Source: an uncultured Prevotella sp.
GTDB lineage: Bacteria > Bacteroidota > Bacteroidia > Bacteroidales > Bacteroidaceae
Assembly (NCBI GenBank): GCA_900547085.1
Contig: URFI01000092.1
Coordinates: 1 to 8,504, forward strand
Length of the DNA: 8,504 nt
Direction: 5' to 3'
The first letter of the stretch is position 1; each line of letters opens with the position of its first letter. A program made the translations under genes and the position numbers. Of the stretch, positions 1 to 6,215 are shown piece after piece. The notes below the pieces were generated by a model. That model was not told the origin of the DNA. It searched no databases and saw only the letters and a program-made list of their open reading frames with translations.

Positions 1-20
1 CATATCTTATTTTTTTATGC

Positions 21-29
21 TATTTTTGC
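21..29 (+). promoter_or_regulatory. Probable Bacteroidota -7 promoter box for the LptF/LptG gene
   Basis: TATTTTTGC matches the Bacteroidota sigma-factor -7 consensus TAnnTTTGC exactly. It lies 40 bases before the ATG at 69. The matching -33 TTTG box would fall at or before the left edge of the window, so it cannot be judged. Transcription would start a few bases downstream, inside or next to the palindrome at 39-50. Confidence 0.6.
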
Positions 30-38
30 ACATTGTTC

Positions 39-50
39 GTACACGTGTAC
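39..50. repeat. Perfect 12-bp palindrome in the leader of the LptF/LptG gene
   Basis: GTACACGTGTAC reads the same on both strands. TGTT at 34-37 and AACA at 51-54 extend the symmetry, with one unpaired base (C38) on the left. It lies just downstream of the -7 box, where it could be an operator for a dimeric regulator or a small hairpin at the mRNA 5' end. A 12-bp palindrome is expected about twice by chance in a window of this size, so only its position makes it notable. Confidence 0.5.
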
Positions 51-68
51 AACATATCAAGGGCTTAG

Positions 69-1976
69 ATGTTTCGTATCAAGAAATTAGATTTATTCAT
101 CGCCAAGCAATTTGGACTGCTGTTCGCCGGGGCCTTCTTCATCTGTCAGTTTGTACTGATGATGCAGTTCTTGTGGAGGTATGTCGACGTGCTCATCGGC
201 AAAGGACTGTCTATGGAGGTCATGGCACAGTTTTTTTGGTACATGGGCTTGGCTCTTGTTCCACAGGCTTTTCCGTTGGCCATCTTGCTGGCGTCCCTCA
301 TCACGTTTGGCAATTTAGGCGAGAGCAGCGAGCTGACGGCCATCAAGTCGGCGGGCATATCAACCATGCGTACCTTTCGTTCGCTCATCGTCATCTCGGT
401 TGTGGTTTGCTTTTGTTCTTTTTACTTTCAAAACTACGTAGGCCCCAGCGCTAACATGAAGATGGCCCAGCTGATGATTTCGATGTCGCAGAAGAACCCG
501 GAGCTTGAGATTCCGGAAGGCATCTTCTACGATGGCATCCCCAACAGCAATCTTTACGTGCAAAAAAAAGACATGGACACCGGCAAGTTGTACGGCATCA
601 TGATTTACAGGATGACGGGCAGCTACGAGGACCAAGCCATCATTCTGGCCGATTCGGGCATGCTCCAGGCTACGGCCGACAAGAAGCATCTGCTGCTGAC
701 CCTGTGGAGTGGCGAATGGTTTGAGAACATGCAGTCGCAGGAACTGGGCGCCAGTGCCAGCATTCCTTACCGCAGAGAGACCTTTGCCGACAAACGAATC
801 GTGCTCGACTACGATGGCGATTTTAACATGACCGATGCCGCTGCACTGTCCAACAACGCCAAATCAAAAAGTTTGTCACAACTCACTTCGGGCATCGACT
901 CACTCAACATGACGTACGACAGCGTGGGGCGCAGCATCTATGACGATGCGCAACGAATGTACTACCGCATTCCGAAAGTCAACAAAAGAGATTCGCTGGC
1001 AGCTGTGAAATTAGCGCAAGGCAAAACATACCATTTTGATTCACTATATAACAAATTAACCAAAGATGAGAAATTGAGCGCGGTGAACATGGCACTCAAT
1101 GCTGTTCAGTCGGAGGTGACCGAGCTTAATTTCAGAAGCATGATTACCAGTGATGGCGACAGATTGCTCCGGGAGCATCATATTGAGATGATCAACAAGT
1201 TCATGCTGGCCCTGTCGTGCATCATCTTCTTTTTCATTGGCGCGCCGCTGGGTGCCATCATCCGGAAAGGAGGACTGGGCATCCCCGTGATTGTGTCGGT
1301 GCTGGTCTTCATCGTGTACCACCTTCTTGACAACACGGGCTACCGAATGGCGCGTGGCGACATGTGGACGGTGGAATTTGGCAAAGGTCTGGCTCCTGCG
1401 GTGCTCATCCCCTTGGCGGGCTTTGTTACATACAAGGCCAATCGCGACTCCATGGTGTTCAACATCGATCAGTGGAAAGCCGTTATCATGAAAGCGCTGG
1501 GCTGGCGAACCAAGTGCCATGTATACGGCAAGGAGGTGATTATCGAAGATCCCAACTATCTCGAAGACCGCCAATTGCTGCTGAACATGAACGACGACAT
1601 CAGGCGTTATGCCGAGGAACATCGGTTGAAATCGCTGCCCAATGTGGTGCAGACGTTCTTTAGATACCAGCCCGACCACGAGGTGGAACGCATCAGCAAG
1701 GAGCTTGAAAAAGTGATAGATGACCTCACGAACACCCGAGATAGAGTGATTTTGAGTGAGCTGAACAACTATCCCGTGCTGGCAGTAAAGGCCCACACGC
1801 GTCCCTTCGAGCGCAAGTGGCTGAACATCGTTTCGGCTATCATCATCCCGCTAGGACTGTTCTTCTACCTCAGAATGTGGCGATTTAGGATTCGGCTGCT
1901 GCGCGACCTCAGACAAATCGTGCAGACAAATGAAAAAGTGACGGAGCAAATTACGAAAATAGTACATTCAAAATAA
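69..1976 (+). CDS. LptF/LptG (YjgP/YjgQ) family permease, lipopolysaccharide export, long Bacteroidota form
   Basis: Inner-membrane permease of the Lpt machine, which with the LptB ATPase extracts lipopolysaccharide from the inner membrane towards the periplasmic bridge. The 635-residue protein shows the family plan: hydrophobic segments at about 12-33, 56-80 and 103-121, a periplasmic domain at about 122-376, then segments at about 377-397, 403-420 and 437-456. Family-like stretches are PQAFPLAILLASLITFGNL (65-83) and the FFFIGAPLGAIIRKGGLG region (387-404). E. coli LptF and LptG are about 360 residues. The extra length lies in a bigger periplasmic part and a C-terminal region (460-635), which has a charged soluble stretch, a further hydrophobic segment (585-601) and a very basic tail. 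The ATG at 69 follows a promoter box and gives a normal basic N-terminus. LptF and LptG are paralogues, and I cannot tell which this is, so no symbol is given. Whether ribBA, 29 bases downstream, is co-transcribed is unknown. Confidence 0.9.
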   Translation: MFRIKKLDLFIAKQFGLLFAGAFFICQFVLMMQFLWRYVDVLIGKGLSMEVMAQFFWYMGLALVPQAFPLAILLASLITFGNLGESSELTAIKSAGISTMRTFRSLIVISVVVCFCSFYFQNYVGPSANMKMAQLMISMSQKNPELEIPEGIFYDGIPNSNLYVQKKDMDTGKLYGIMIYRMTGSYEDQAIILADSGMLQATADKKHLLLTLWSGEWFENMQSQELGASASIPYRRETFADKRIVLDYDGDFNMTDAAALSNNAKSKSLSQLTSGIDSLNMTYDSVGRSIYDDAQRMYYRIPKVNKRDSLAAVKLAQGKTYHFDSLYNKLTKDEKLSAVNMALNAVQSEVTELNFRSMITSDGDRLLREHHIEMINKFMLALSCIIFFFIGAPLGAIIRKGGLGIPVIVSVLVFIVYHLLDNTGYRMARGDMWTVEFGKGLAPAVLIPLAGFVTYKANRDSMVFNIDQWKAVIMKALGWRTKCHVYGKEVIIEDPNYLEDRQLLLNMNDDIRRYAEEHRLKSLPNVVQTFFRYQPDHEVERISKELEKVIDDLTNTRDRVILSELNNYPVLAVKAHTRPFERKWLNIVSAIIIPLGLFFYLRMWRFRIRLLRDLRQIVQTNEKVTEQITKIVHSK

Positions 1977-1986
1977 CACCTCTTTA

Positions 1987-2000
1987 TATATAGCTATATA
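1987..2000. repeat. Perfect 14-bp palindrome between the LptF/LptG gene and ribBA
   Basis: TATATAGCTATATA is fully self-complementary and fills about half of the 29-base spacer, ending five bases before the ribBA ATG. It could be an operator, a hairpin affecting ribBA translation, or simple T/A low-complexity DNA. No TAnnTTTG promoter box is visible in the spacer. Confidence 0.5.
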
Positions 2001-2005
2001 CGAAT

Positions 2006-3217
2006 ATGGAAAACTTTAAACTGGCCAGCATCGAGGATGCGCTCAAAGATTTTAAGGAAGGTAAGTTTGTCATTGTTGTGGACGATGAAGACAGAGAGAA
2101 CGAAGGCGATCTCATTATCGCAGCTGAGAAGATTACTCCCGAGAAGGTGAACTTCATGCTGAAACACGCCCGCGGCGTGCTTTGTGCCCCCATCACGTTG
2201 TCCAGGTGTGAGGAGTTGGATCTTCCGCATCAAGTGATGGACAACACATCGGTGCTGGGAACTCCATTTACGGTGACCGTAGACAAACTGGAAGGATGCA
2301 CGACGGGTGTTTCGGCTCATGATAGGGCAGCCACCATCCTCGCACTCGCCGACCCAACATCCACCCCACAGACATTTGGAAGACCGGGACACATCAACCC
2401 GCTGTATGCGCAAGACAATGGTGTGTTGAGGCGCTGTGGACATACAGAGGCTACCGTAGACCTGTGCCGATTGGCCGGACTTTACCCTGCCGGGGCCCTG
2501 ATGGAAATCATGAACGAAGATGGCTCCATGGCACGCATGCCCGAATTGCAAAAGTTGGCCACGGAGTGGGGACTGAAAATCATCTCCATCGCTGATCTCA
2601 TCGCTTACAGACTGGAAAAGGAGTCAATCATTGAAGTGGGCGAAGAGGTAGACATGCCCACCCGATACGGACATTTCCACCTCATACCTTTCAGACAACA
2701 GAGCAACGGTTTGGAGCACATGGCCTTGGTGAAAGGGCAGTGGGAACGGGACGAACCGGTATTAGTTCGCGTACACTCCTCTTGTGCCACGGGCGATACT
2801 CTGGGAAGTTTGCGTTGTGACTGTGGTCAGCAGCTGCAGAAGTCAATGGAATTGATTGAGAAAGAGGGGAAAGGTGTTGTTATCTACATGCAGCAAGAAG
2901 GTCGTGGCATCGGCCTTATGAATAAGGTGGCAGCCTATAAGTTGCAAGAAGAGGGCTACGATACCGTGGATGCCAACATACACTTGGGGTTCAAACCCGA
3001 TGAGAGGGACTATGGCTGCGGCGCGCAGATGCTGCGTCATTTGGGCGTACGCAAGATGCGACTGTTGACCAACAATCCTGTGAAGCGCGTTGGACTGGAA
3101 GCATACGGATTGGAAATTGCCGAAATCGTACCCATTGAGGTGACGCCCAACCGATACAACGAGCGCTATCTGAAGACCAAACAGGTGAGGATGGGGCATA
3201 AACTGCACCTCAAATAG
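2006..3217 (+). CDS. ribBA: Bifunctional riboflavin synthesis protein RibBA: DHBP synthase / GTP cyclohydrolase II
   Basis: A cytosolic enzyme catalysing both entry steps of riboflavin (FMN/FAD) synthesis. The N-terminal RibB domain (about 1-205) converts ribulose 5-phosphate to 3,4-dihydroxy-2-butanone 4-phosphate and formate. The C-terminal RibA domain (about 206-403) opens GTP to the diaminopyrimidine precursor. RibB shows the metal and substrate loop RENEGD (30-35), TGVSAHDRAATI (100-111), HTEATVDLCRLAG (146-158) and Glu167. RibA shows the three zinc ligands Cys260, Cys271 and Cys273 in CATGDTLGSLRCDCG. It also has EGRGIGL (298-304), Tyr311, and DERDYG (332-337) with Arg334 at the position of catalytic Arg128 of E. 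coli RibA. RLLTNNPVK (352-360) and the TK...GH end are also present. Both halves are full length, so both activities are expected. The length is typical for fused RibBA. The spacer before the gene is too short for an FMN riboswitch. Confidence 0.97.
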   Translation: MENFKLASIEDALKDFKEGKFVIVVDDEDRENEGDLIIAAEKITPEKVNFMLKHARGVLCAPITLSRCEELDLPHQVMDNTSVLGTPFTVTVDKLEGCTTGVSAHDRAATILALADPTSTPQTFGRPGHINPLYAQDNGVLRRCGHTEATVDLCRLAGLYPAGALMEIMNEDGSMARMPELQKLATEWGLKIISIADLIAYRLEKESIIEVGEEVDMPTRYGHFHLIPFRQQSNGLEHMALVKGQWERDEPVLVRVHSSCATGDTLGSLRCDCGQQLQKSMELIEKEGKGVVIYMQQEGRGIGLMNKVAAYKLQEEGYDTVDANIHLGFKPDERDYGCGAQMLRHLGVRKMRLLTNNPVKRVGLEAYGLEIAEIVPIEVTPNRYNERYLKTKQVRMGHKLHLK

Positions 3218-3250
3218 AAGACCGAATGTTACAAATCTAAAACAATAGTT

Positions 3251-3272
3251 GAAATAATATCACTTTTATTTC
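3251..3272. repeat. Inverted repeat overlapping the aminotransferase promoter
   Basis: GAAATAA (3251-3257) and TTATTTC (3266-3272) are perfect 7-base complements separated by 8 bases. The right arm ends in TTTC at the expected place of the -33 box. No T-tract follows, so it is a poor intrinsic terminator for ribBA. An operator is possible, and so is chance in A/T-rich DNA. Confidence 0.35.
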
Positions 3273-3301
3273 GCTTCAAAGAATAAAAATGCTACTTTTG
3301 C
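3269..3301 (+). promoter_or_regulatory. Probable promoter of the aminotransferase gene
   Basis: The -7 box TACTTTTGC (3293-3301) matches the Bacteroidota consensus TAnnTTTGC. A weak -33 candidate, TTTC (3269-3272), lies 20 bases upstream, close to the usual spacing. The leader to the ATG at 3330 is about 20-25 bases and A-rich, as is common in this phylum. This indicates that the aminotransferase is transcribed separately from ribBA. Confidence 0.65.
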
Positions 3302-3329
3302 AATCAACAACTATTCAATTGTAAAACAA

Positions 3330-4523
3330 ATGGCACACCTATCAAACCGTCTGAACCGTCTGGCCCCTTCAGCCACACTCGCCATGTCGCAAAAGAGCAG
3401 TGAGATGAAAGCTCAAGGCATCGATGTGATTAACATGAGTGTGGGTGAGCCTGATTTCAATACGCCAGACCACATCAAGGTGGCCGCAAAGCAAGCAATC
3501 GAGGAGAACTACTCGAAATATTCTCCCGTGCCAGGTTACCCCGACTTGAGGAAGGCTATCGCAGAGAAGCTGCAAAGAGAAAACCAACTCAGCTACGATA
3601 CCGCAGAGATTATGGTGTCCAATGGCGCCAAGCAGAGCGTTTGCAACGCGCTGATGGCGTTGGTTGACGATGGGGACGAGGTGATTATCCCAGCACCTTA
3701 TTGGGTGAGTTATCCACAGATGGTCAAACTGGCAGGTGGAAATCCGGTGATTGTTAAGGCTGGTTTTGAACAGAACTTCAAGATGACACCCGAGCAGTTG
3801 GAAGCAGCCATCACGCCTAAAACGCGCATGTTGATACTTTGCTCGCCCAGTAATCCTACTGGAAGTGTTTACTCGAAGGAGGAACTGGAGCAACTGGCCA
3901 ACGTCATCAAAAGGCATGAAGACGTGTTTGTGCTTGCTGATGAAATTTACGAGCACATCAACTACATCGGTCAACACGAGAGCATCGCACAGTTTCCCGG
4001 GATGAAGGAACGTACCATTCTTGTCAATGGCGTTTCAAAGGCGTACGCTATGACGGGCTGGAGAATAGGATACATCGCCGCTCCCGAATGGATTGTAAAA
4101 GGCTGTAACAAGCTGCAAGGACAATACACCAGCGGACCGTGCTCGGTGAGTCAGCGTGCCGCGCTTGCAGCTTATGTCACAGAGCAAGCATGTGTGGAGG
4201 AAATGCGTCAGGCTTTTCAACGCAGAAGAGATTTGATTGTACAGTTGGCAAAAGAGATTGATGGTTTTGAGGTGAATGAGCCACAAGGTGCTTTCTATCT
4301 ATTCCCCAAGTGCAGCAGTTATTTTGGTAAGAGTGACGGTCAGCAAACCATCAACAGTGCCACCGACCTGGCTATGTATCTGCTTGAAACCGCGCACGTT
4401 GCAACTGTGGGTGGTGATGCCTTTGGCGATTCCGAGTGCATACGCATGAGCTATGCTACCAGCGATGAAAACATTCGGGAAGCACTCAAGAGAATGAAAG
4501 ATGCTCTCGCAAAATTGAAATAA
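3330..4523 (+). CDS. aspC: Class I pyridoxal-phosphate aminotransferase, probable aspartate aminotransferase (subgroup Ib)
   Basis: Probably swaps amino groups between aspartate and 2-oxoglutarate, linking the TCA cycle to aspartate-family amino acids in the cytosol. The 397-residue length is normal for fold-type I subgroup Ib enzymes such as the Thermus AspC. Visible motifs are VGEPDFNTP (38-46), YSPVPGYPDLRKAIA (64-78), SNGAKQSVCNAL (97-108) and SPSNPTG (172-178) with Asn175. DEIYEH (204-209) supplies Asp204, which pairs with the pyridine nitrogen, and Tyr207. The cofactor lysine is Lys237 in VSKAYAMTGWRIGY, and Arg372 in CIRMSYA binds the substrate carboxylate. The ATG at 3330 follows the promoter at a short distance and begins the normal AHLSNRLNRLAPSAT N-terminus. 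Substrate preference in this subgroup is hard to read from sequence: prephenate, aromatic amino acids or alanine are alternatives. The fold and chemistry are certain, the exact substrate less so. Confidence 0.9.
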   Translation: MAHLSNRLNRLAPSATLAMSQKSSEMKAQGIDVINMSVGEPDFNTPDHIKVAAKQAIEENYSKYSPVPGYPDLRKAIAEKLQRENQLSYDTAEIMVSNGAKQSVCNALMALVDDGDEVIIPAPYWVSYPQMVKLAGGNPVIVKAGFEQNFKMTPEQLEAAITPKTRMLILCSPSNPTGSVYSKEELEQLANVIKRHEDVFVLADEIYEHINYIGQHESIAQFPGMKERTILVNGVSKAYAMTGWRIGYIAAPEWIVKGCNKLQGQYTSGPCSVSQRAALAAYVTEQACVEEMRQAFQRRRDLIVQLAKEIDGFEVNEPQGAFYLFPKCSSYFGKSDGQQTINSATDLAMYLLETAHVATVGGDAFGDSECIRMSYATSDENIREALKRMKDALAKLK

Positions 4524-4739
4524 TGAAGTCGCAAACGGAGATAAATTGCAAGAAAAAGTAAAAAAACACTCGTTAAAACTTCTTAATTTCGTAAAGATTT
4601 ATCTATAAATTATATATCTTTGCGATATTAAACCCAAAGTAAATCTCCTTTTTGGATGAGGATGATGGAAAACTTGAAAAACGATTAAGCATATAAACAA
4701 CTTAAATTATTAATAACCAAAAATTAAAATTTTTAAATT
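4524..4739 (+). promoter_or_regulatory. A/T-rich intergenic region with promoter and leader of the exbB-exbD-exbD-tonB unit
   Basis: This 216-base gap contains no convincing gene. TATCTTTGC at 4615-4623 matches the Bacteroidota -7 box TAnnTTTGC, though the -33 box is unclear (TTTC at 4587-4590 is too far upstream for normal spacing). That leaves a leader of roughly 110 bases before exbB. An imperfect inverted repeat (AGATTTAT 4595-4602, ATATATCT 4612-4619, one mismatch) overlaps the -7 box. Just before the start codon, AAAAATT (4719-4725) and AATTTTT (4728-4734) are complementary. The start region contains almost no G or C, which in this phylum usually goes with strong translation. No intrinsic terminator for the upstream aminotransferase is visible. 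Confidence 0.6.
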
Positions 4740-5561
4740 ATGGCAACAACAAAAGCAGCCCCTCAAAAGAAGTCTAAGGGCTTTCAGGGCGTTAGACATG
4801 CGTTTATTATCATTATCTTGGCATTCATTGTAGGATGGGCATTCTACAACTTTATTCTTGGTGATCCAGCTAACTTCGCTAACGGCGATCGCGCAGGTCA
4901 TCCTCTGAATATGTTGGGCACCGTGTACAAAGGTGGATGGGTTGTACCTATTATCTTTGGTTTGTTGTGTACCGTAATTGCAATGTCTGTTGAGCGTTGG
5001 ATCGCTATCAGCGCTTGCTCAGGTAAGGGTAGCGTGACCAAATTCACAGAAAACGTTAAGGCAGCTTTGAGAAATGGTGACATCGCCAAGGCAGAAGAGC
5101 TTTGCCACAAACAAGGTGGTTCTGTGGCTAACGTGGTATTAGCTGACTTGAAGTCTTACAGAGAGATGGAAACAACAAATATCAAGTTGAAGGAGAAAGT
5201 GGCTACCATTCAGAACTCGCATGATGAGGCTACCGCACTTGAAATGCCTACCATGACGATGAACTTGCCGATTATCGCTACGATTGTAACATTGGGTACA
5301 CTTACCGCTTTGTTCGGAACCGTGCTTGGTATGATTCGTTCGTTCGCAGCTTTGGCAGCTGGTGGTGGTGCTGACTCTATGGCACTTTCTACTGGTATTT
5401 CTGAGGCCTTGGTTAATACAGCTTCTGGTATTGCTACATCTTGGTTCTCTGTAGTTTCTTACAACTACTTCACCAACAAGATTGACAAGTTAACATTTGC
5501 AATGGACGAGATTGGTTACACAATCGCTCACACATTCGAAGAAAAGCATCCAGAAGCTTAA
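4740..5561 (+). CDS. exbB: ExbB / TolQ / MotA-family proton-channel subunit of a TonB energising complex
   Basis: An inner-membrane protein whose family forms a pentameric proton channel around ExbD and drives TonB. The 273-residue protein has four hydrophobic segments: about 20-40, 67-85, 174-198 and 222-243. The basic N-terminus (Lys10, Lys11, Lys13, Arg19) places it inside the cell. The first segment is therefore an extra one, and the remaining three match the three-helix E. coli ExbB, with the cytosolic domain at about 86-172. The family signatures are LTALFGTVLGMIRSF (188-202) and GISEALVNTASGIA (219-232). Thr227 lies where E. coli ExbB has Thr181 in the channel. The prolines usually seen in these two helices (APxxGLxGT and IPAVV) are replaced by other residues, which I believe is common in this phylum. 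It is the first gene of a run with exbD1, exbD2, tonB and a lipoprotein, under the promoter near 4615. Confidence 0.93.
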   Translation: MATTKAAPQKKSKGFQGVRHAFIIIILAFIVGWAFYNFILGDPANFANGDRAGHPLNMLGTVYKGGWVVPIIFGLLCTVIAMSVERWIAISACSGKGSVTKFTENVKAALRNGDIAKAEELCHKQGGSVANVVLADLKSYREMETTNIKLKEKVATIQNSHDEATALEMPTMTMNLPIIATIVTLGTLTALFGTVLGMIRSFAALAAGGGADSMALSTGISEALVNTASGIATSWFSVVSYNYFTNKIDKLTFAMDEIGYTIAHTFEEKHPEA

Positions 5562-5585
5562 TTTTAGCTAACCCTTTTAAAATTA
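5559..5585 (+). repeat. A/T stem-loop between exbB and exbD1
   Basis: TAATTTTA (5559-5566) and TAAAATTA (5578-5585) are perfect 8-base complements with an 11-base loop. The left arm contains the exbB stop codon and the right arm ends 7 bases before the exbD1 ATG. The stem has no G or C, so it is weak. It could modulate mRNA stability or exbD1 initiation, or be fortuitous. Confidence 0.35.
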
Positions 5586-5592
5586 TTCAGTT

Positions 5593-6213
5593 ATGGGTAA
5601 GTTAAAAATTAAGAAACATGACATCTGGATCGACATGACTCCTATGTCGGACGTGATGGTGCTGTTGCTGACGTTCTTTATGTTGACCTCAACATTCGTT
5701 AAGAACGAGCCAGTGAAAGTAAACCAGCCATCGTCTGTCTCTGAGATCAAGGTTCCAGAAAACGACGTGCTAAACATTCTTGTCAATGACAAGGGCAGGG
5801 TGTTTATGAGTATGGATAATCAGAACGACTTGCTTTCGCTCATCCAGGGAATGAATGAGACAGGCAGCCTCGGACTGACTAATGCTGAAATGAAGAAGTT
5901 CCAAACCGACCCAATGTGGGGTGTTCCTTTGGACAACTTGAAAGGCTACTTGGGTTTGCCTACTGAGAAGATGACTGAGGTAATTACCAGCGCTGAAGCT
6001 GGCGTTCCTTTGGATTCTATCGATGGTGGAAAAAGTGAATTCCAACACTGGGTAACTGAAGCTCTGAATGTCAATGAAGACATCAAGATTGCTATCAAGG
6101 TTGATGCGAAGACACCTTACGCTAAGATGAAGAAGGTGATGTCTGAACTTCAGGATATGAATCAAAACCGTTATTACCTGATCACTACATTAAAAACGGG
6201 GGAGGATAAATAA
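5593..6213 (+). CDS. exbD: ExbD/TolR-family proton-motor subunit, first copy, enlarged periplasmic domain
   Basis: A single-pass inner-membrane protein sitting inside the ExbB pentamer. Its membrane aspartate carries protons. The N-terminal cytosolic stretch is basic (KLKIKK). IDMTPMSDVMVLLLTFFML (13-31) is the family signature, with Asp20 at the place of the essential Asp25 of E. coli ExbD. The rest (about 35-206) is periplasmic. It has the usual beginning (VLNILVNDKGRVFM, 59-72) and end (IKIAIKVDAKTPYAKMKKVMSELQDM, 164-189), but about 60 residues are inserted between them, so the protein is 206 residues against about 140 in E. coli. The insert contains GVPLD twice (110-114 and 137-141). The gene begins 31 bases after exbB and ends two bases before exbD2, consistent with coupled translation. 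Confidence 0.92.
   Translation: MGKLKIKKHDIWIDMTPMSDVMVLLLTFFMLTSTFVKNEPVKVNQPSSVSEIKVPENDVLNILVNDKGRVFMSMDNQNDLLSLIQGMNETGSLGLTNAEMKKFQTDPMWGVPLDNLKGYLGLPTEKMTEVITSAEAGVPLDSIDGGKSEFQHWVTEALNVNEDIKIAIKVDAKTPYAKMKKVMSELQDMNQNRYYLITTLKTGEDK
6198..6205 (+). promoter_or_regulatory. Unusually strong Shine-Dalgarno sequence for exbD2
   Basis: GGGGGAGG lies inside the last codons of exbD1 and ends 10 bases before the exbD2 ATG. Bacteroidota genes seldom carry such a motif, and the other starts in this window do not. It supports the ATG at 6216 as the true start and suggests that exbD2 translation is reinforced, perhaps because it begins only two bases after the exbD1 stop. Confidence 0.5.
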
Positions 6214-6215
6214 GT

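Noticed and set aside
17..454. 145-codon open frame on the + strand overlapping the start of the LptF/LptG gene
   Set aside because: It runs through the promoter box and the true gene in another frame, and its translation is His/Arg-rich without motifs.
1056..1796. 246-codon open frame on the - strand inside the LptF/LptG gene
   Set aside because: It lies opposite a well-supported membrane protein, its translation is rich in His and Gln with no recognisable motif, and it has no promoter or spacing of its own. It is an antisense shadow.
1977..2005. FMN riboswitch before ribBA
   Set aside because: Only 29 bases separate the genes, far too few for an FMN riboswitch, and none of its conserved elements is seen.
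1994..2551. 185-codon open frame on the - strand over the start of ribBA
   Set aside because: It mirrors the strongly conserved RibB domain and shows no protein-family features.
3369..3977. 202-codon open frame on the - strand inside the aminotransferase gene
   Set aside because: It is fully antisense to conserved catalytic motifs and its composition is not protein-like.
4524..4614. Intrinsic terminator after the aminotransferase gene
   Set aside because: I could find no G/C-rich hairpin followed by a T-tract. A/T-only repeats here are not convincing.
4537..4648. GGAGAT (4537-4542) pairing with ATCTCC (4643-4648) as a long-range stem
   Set aside because: Six bases at a distance of about 100 is easily chance, and the left arm lies upstream of the predicted transcript start.
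4656..4688. 10-codon leader peptide gene before exbB
   Set aside because: It has no distinct ribosome-binding site, no run of regulatory codons and no attenuator hairpin. It is mentioned only as a possibility in the leader finding.
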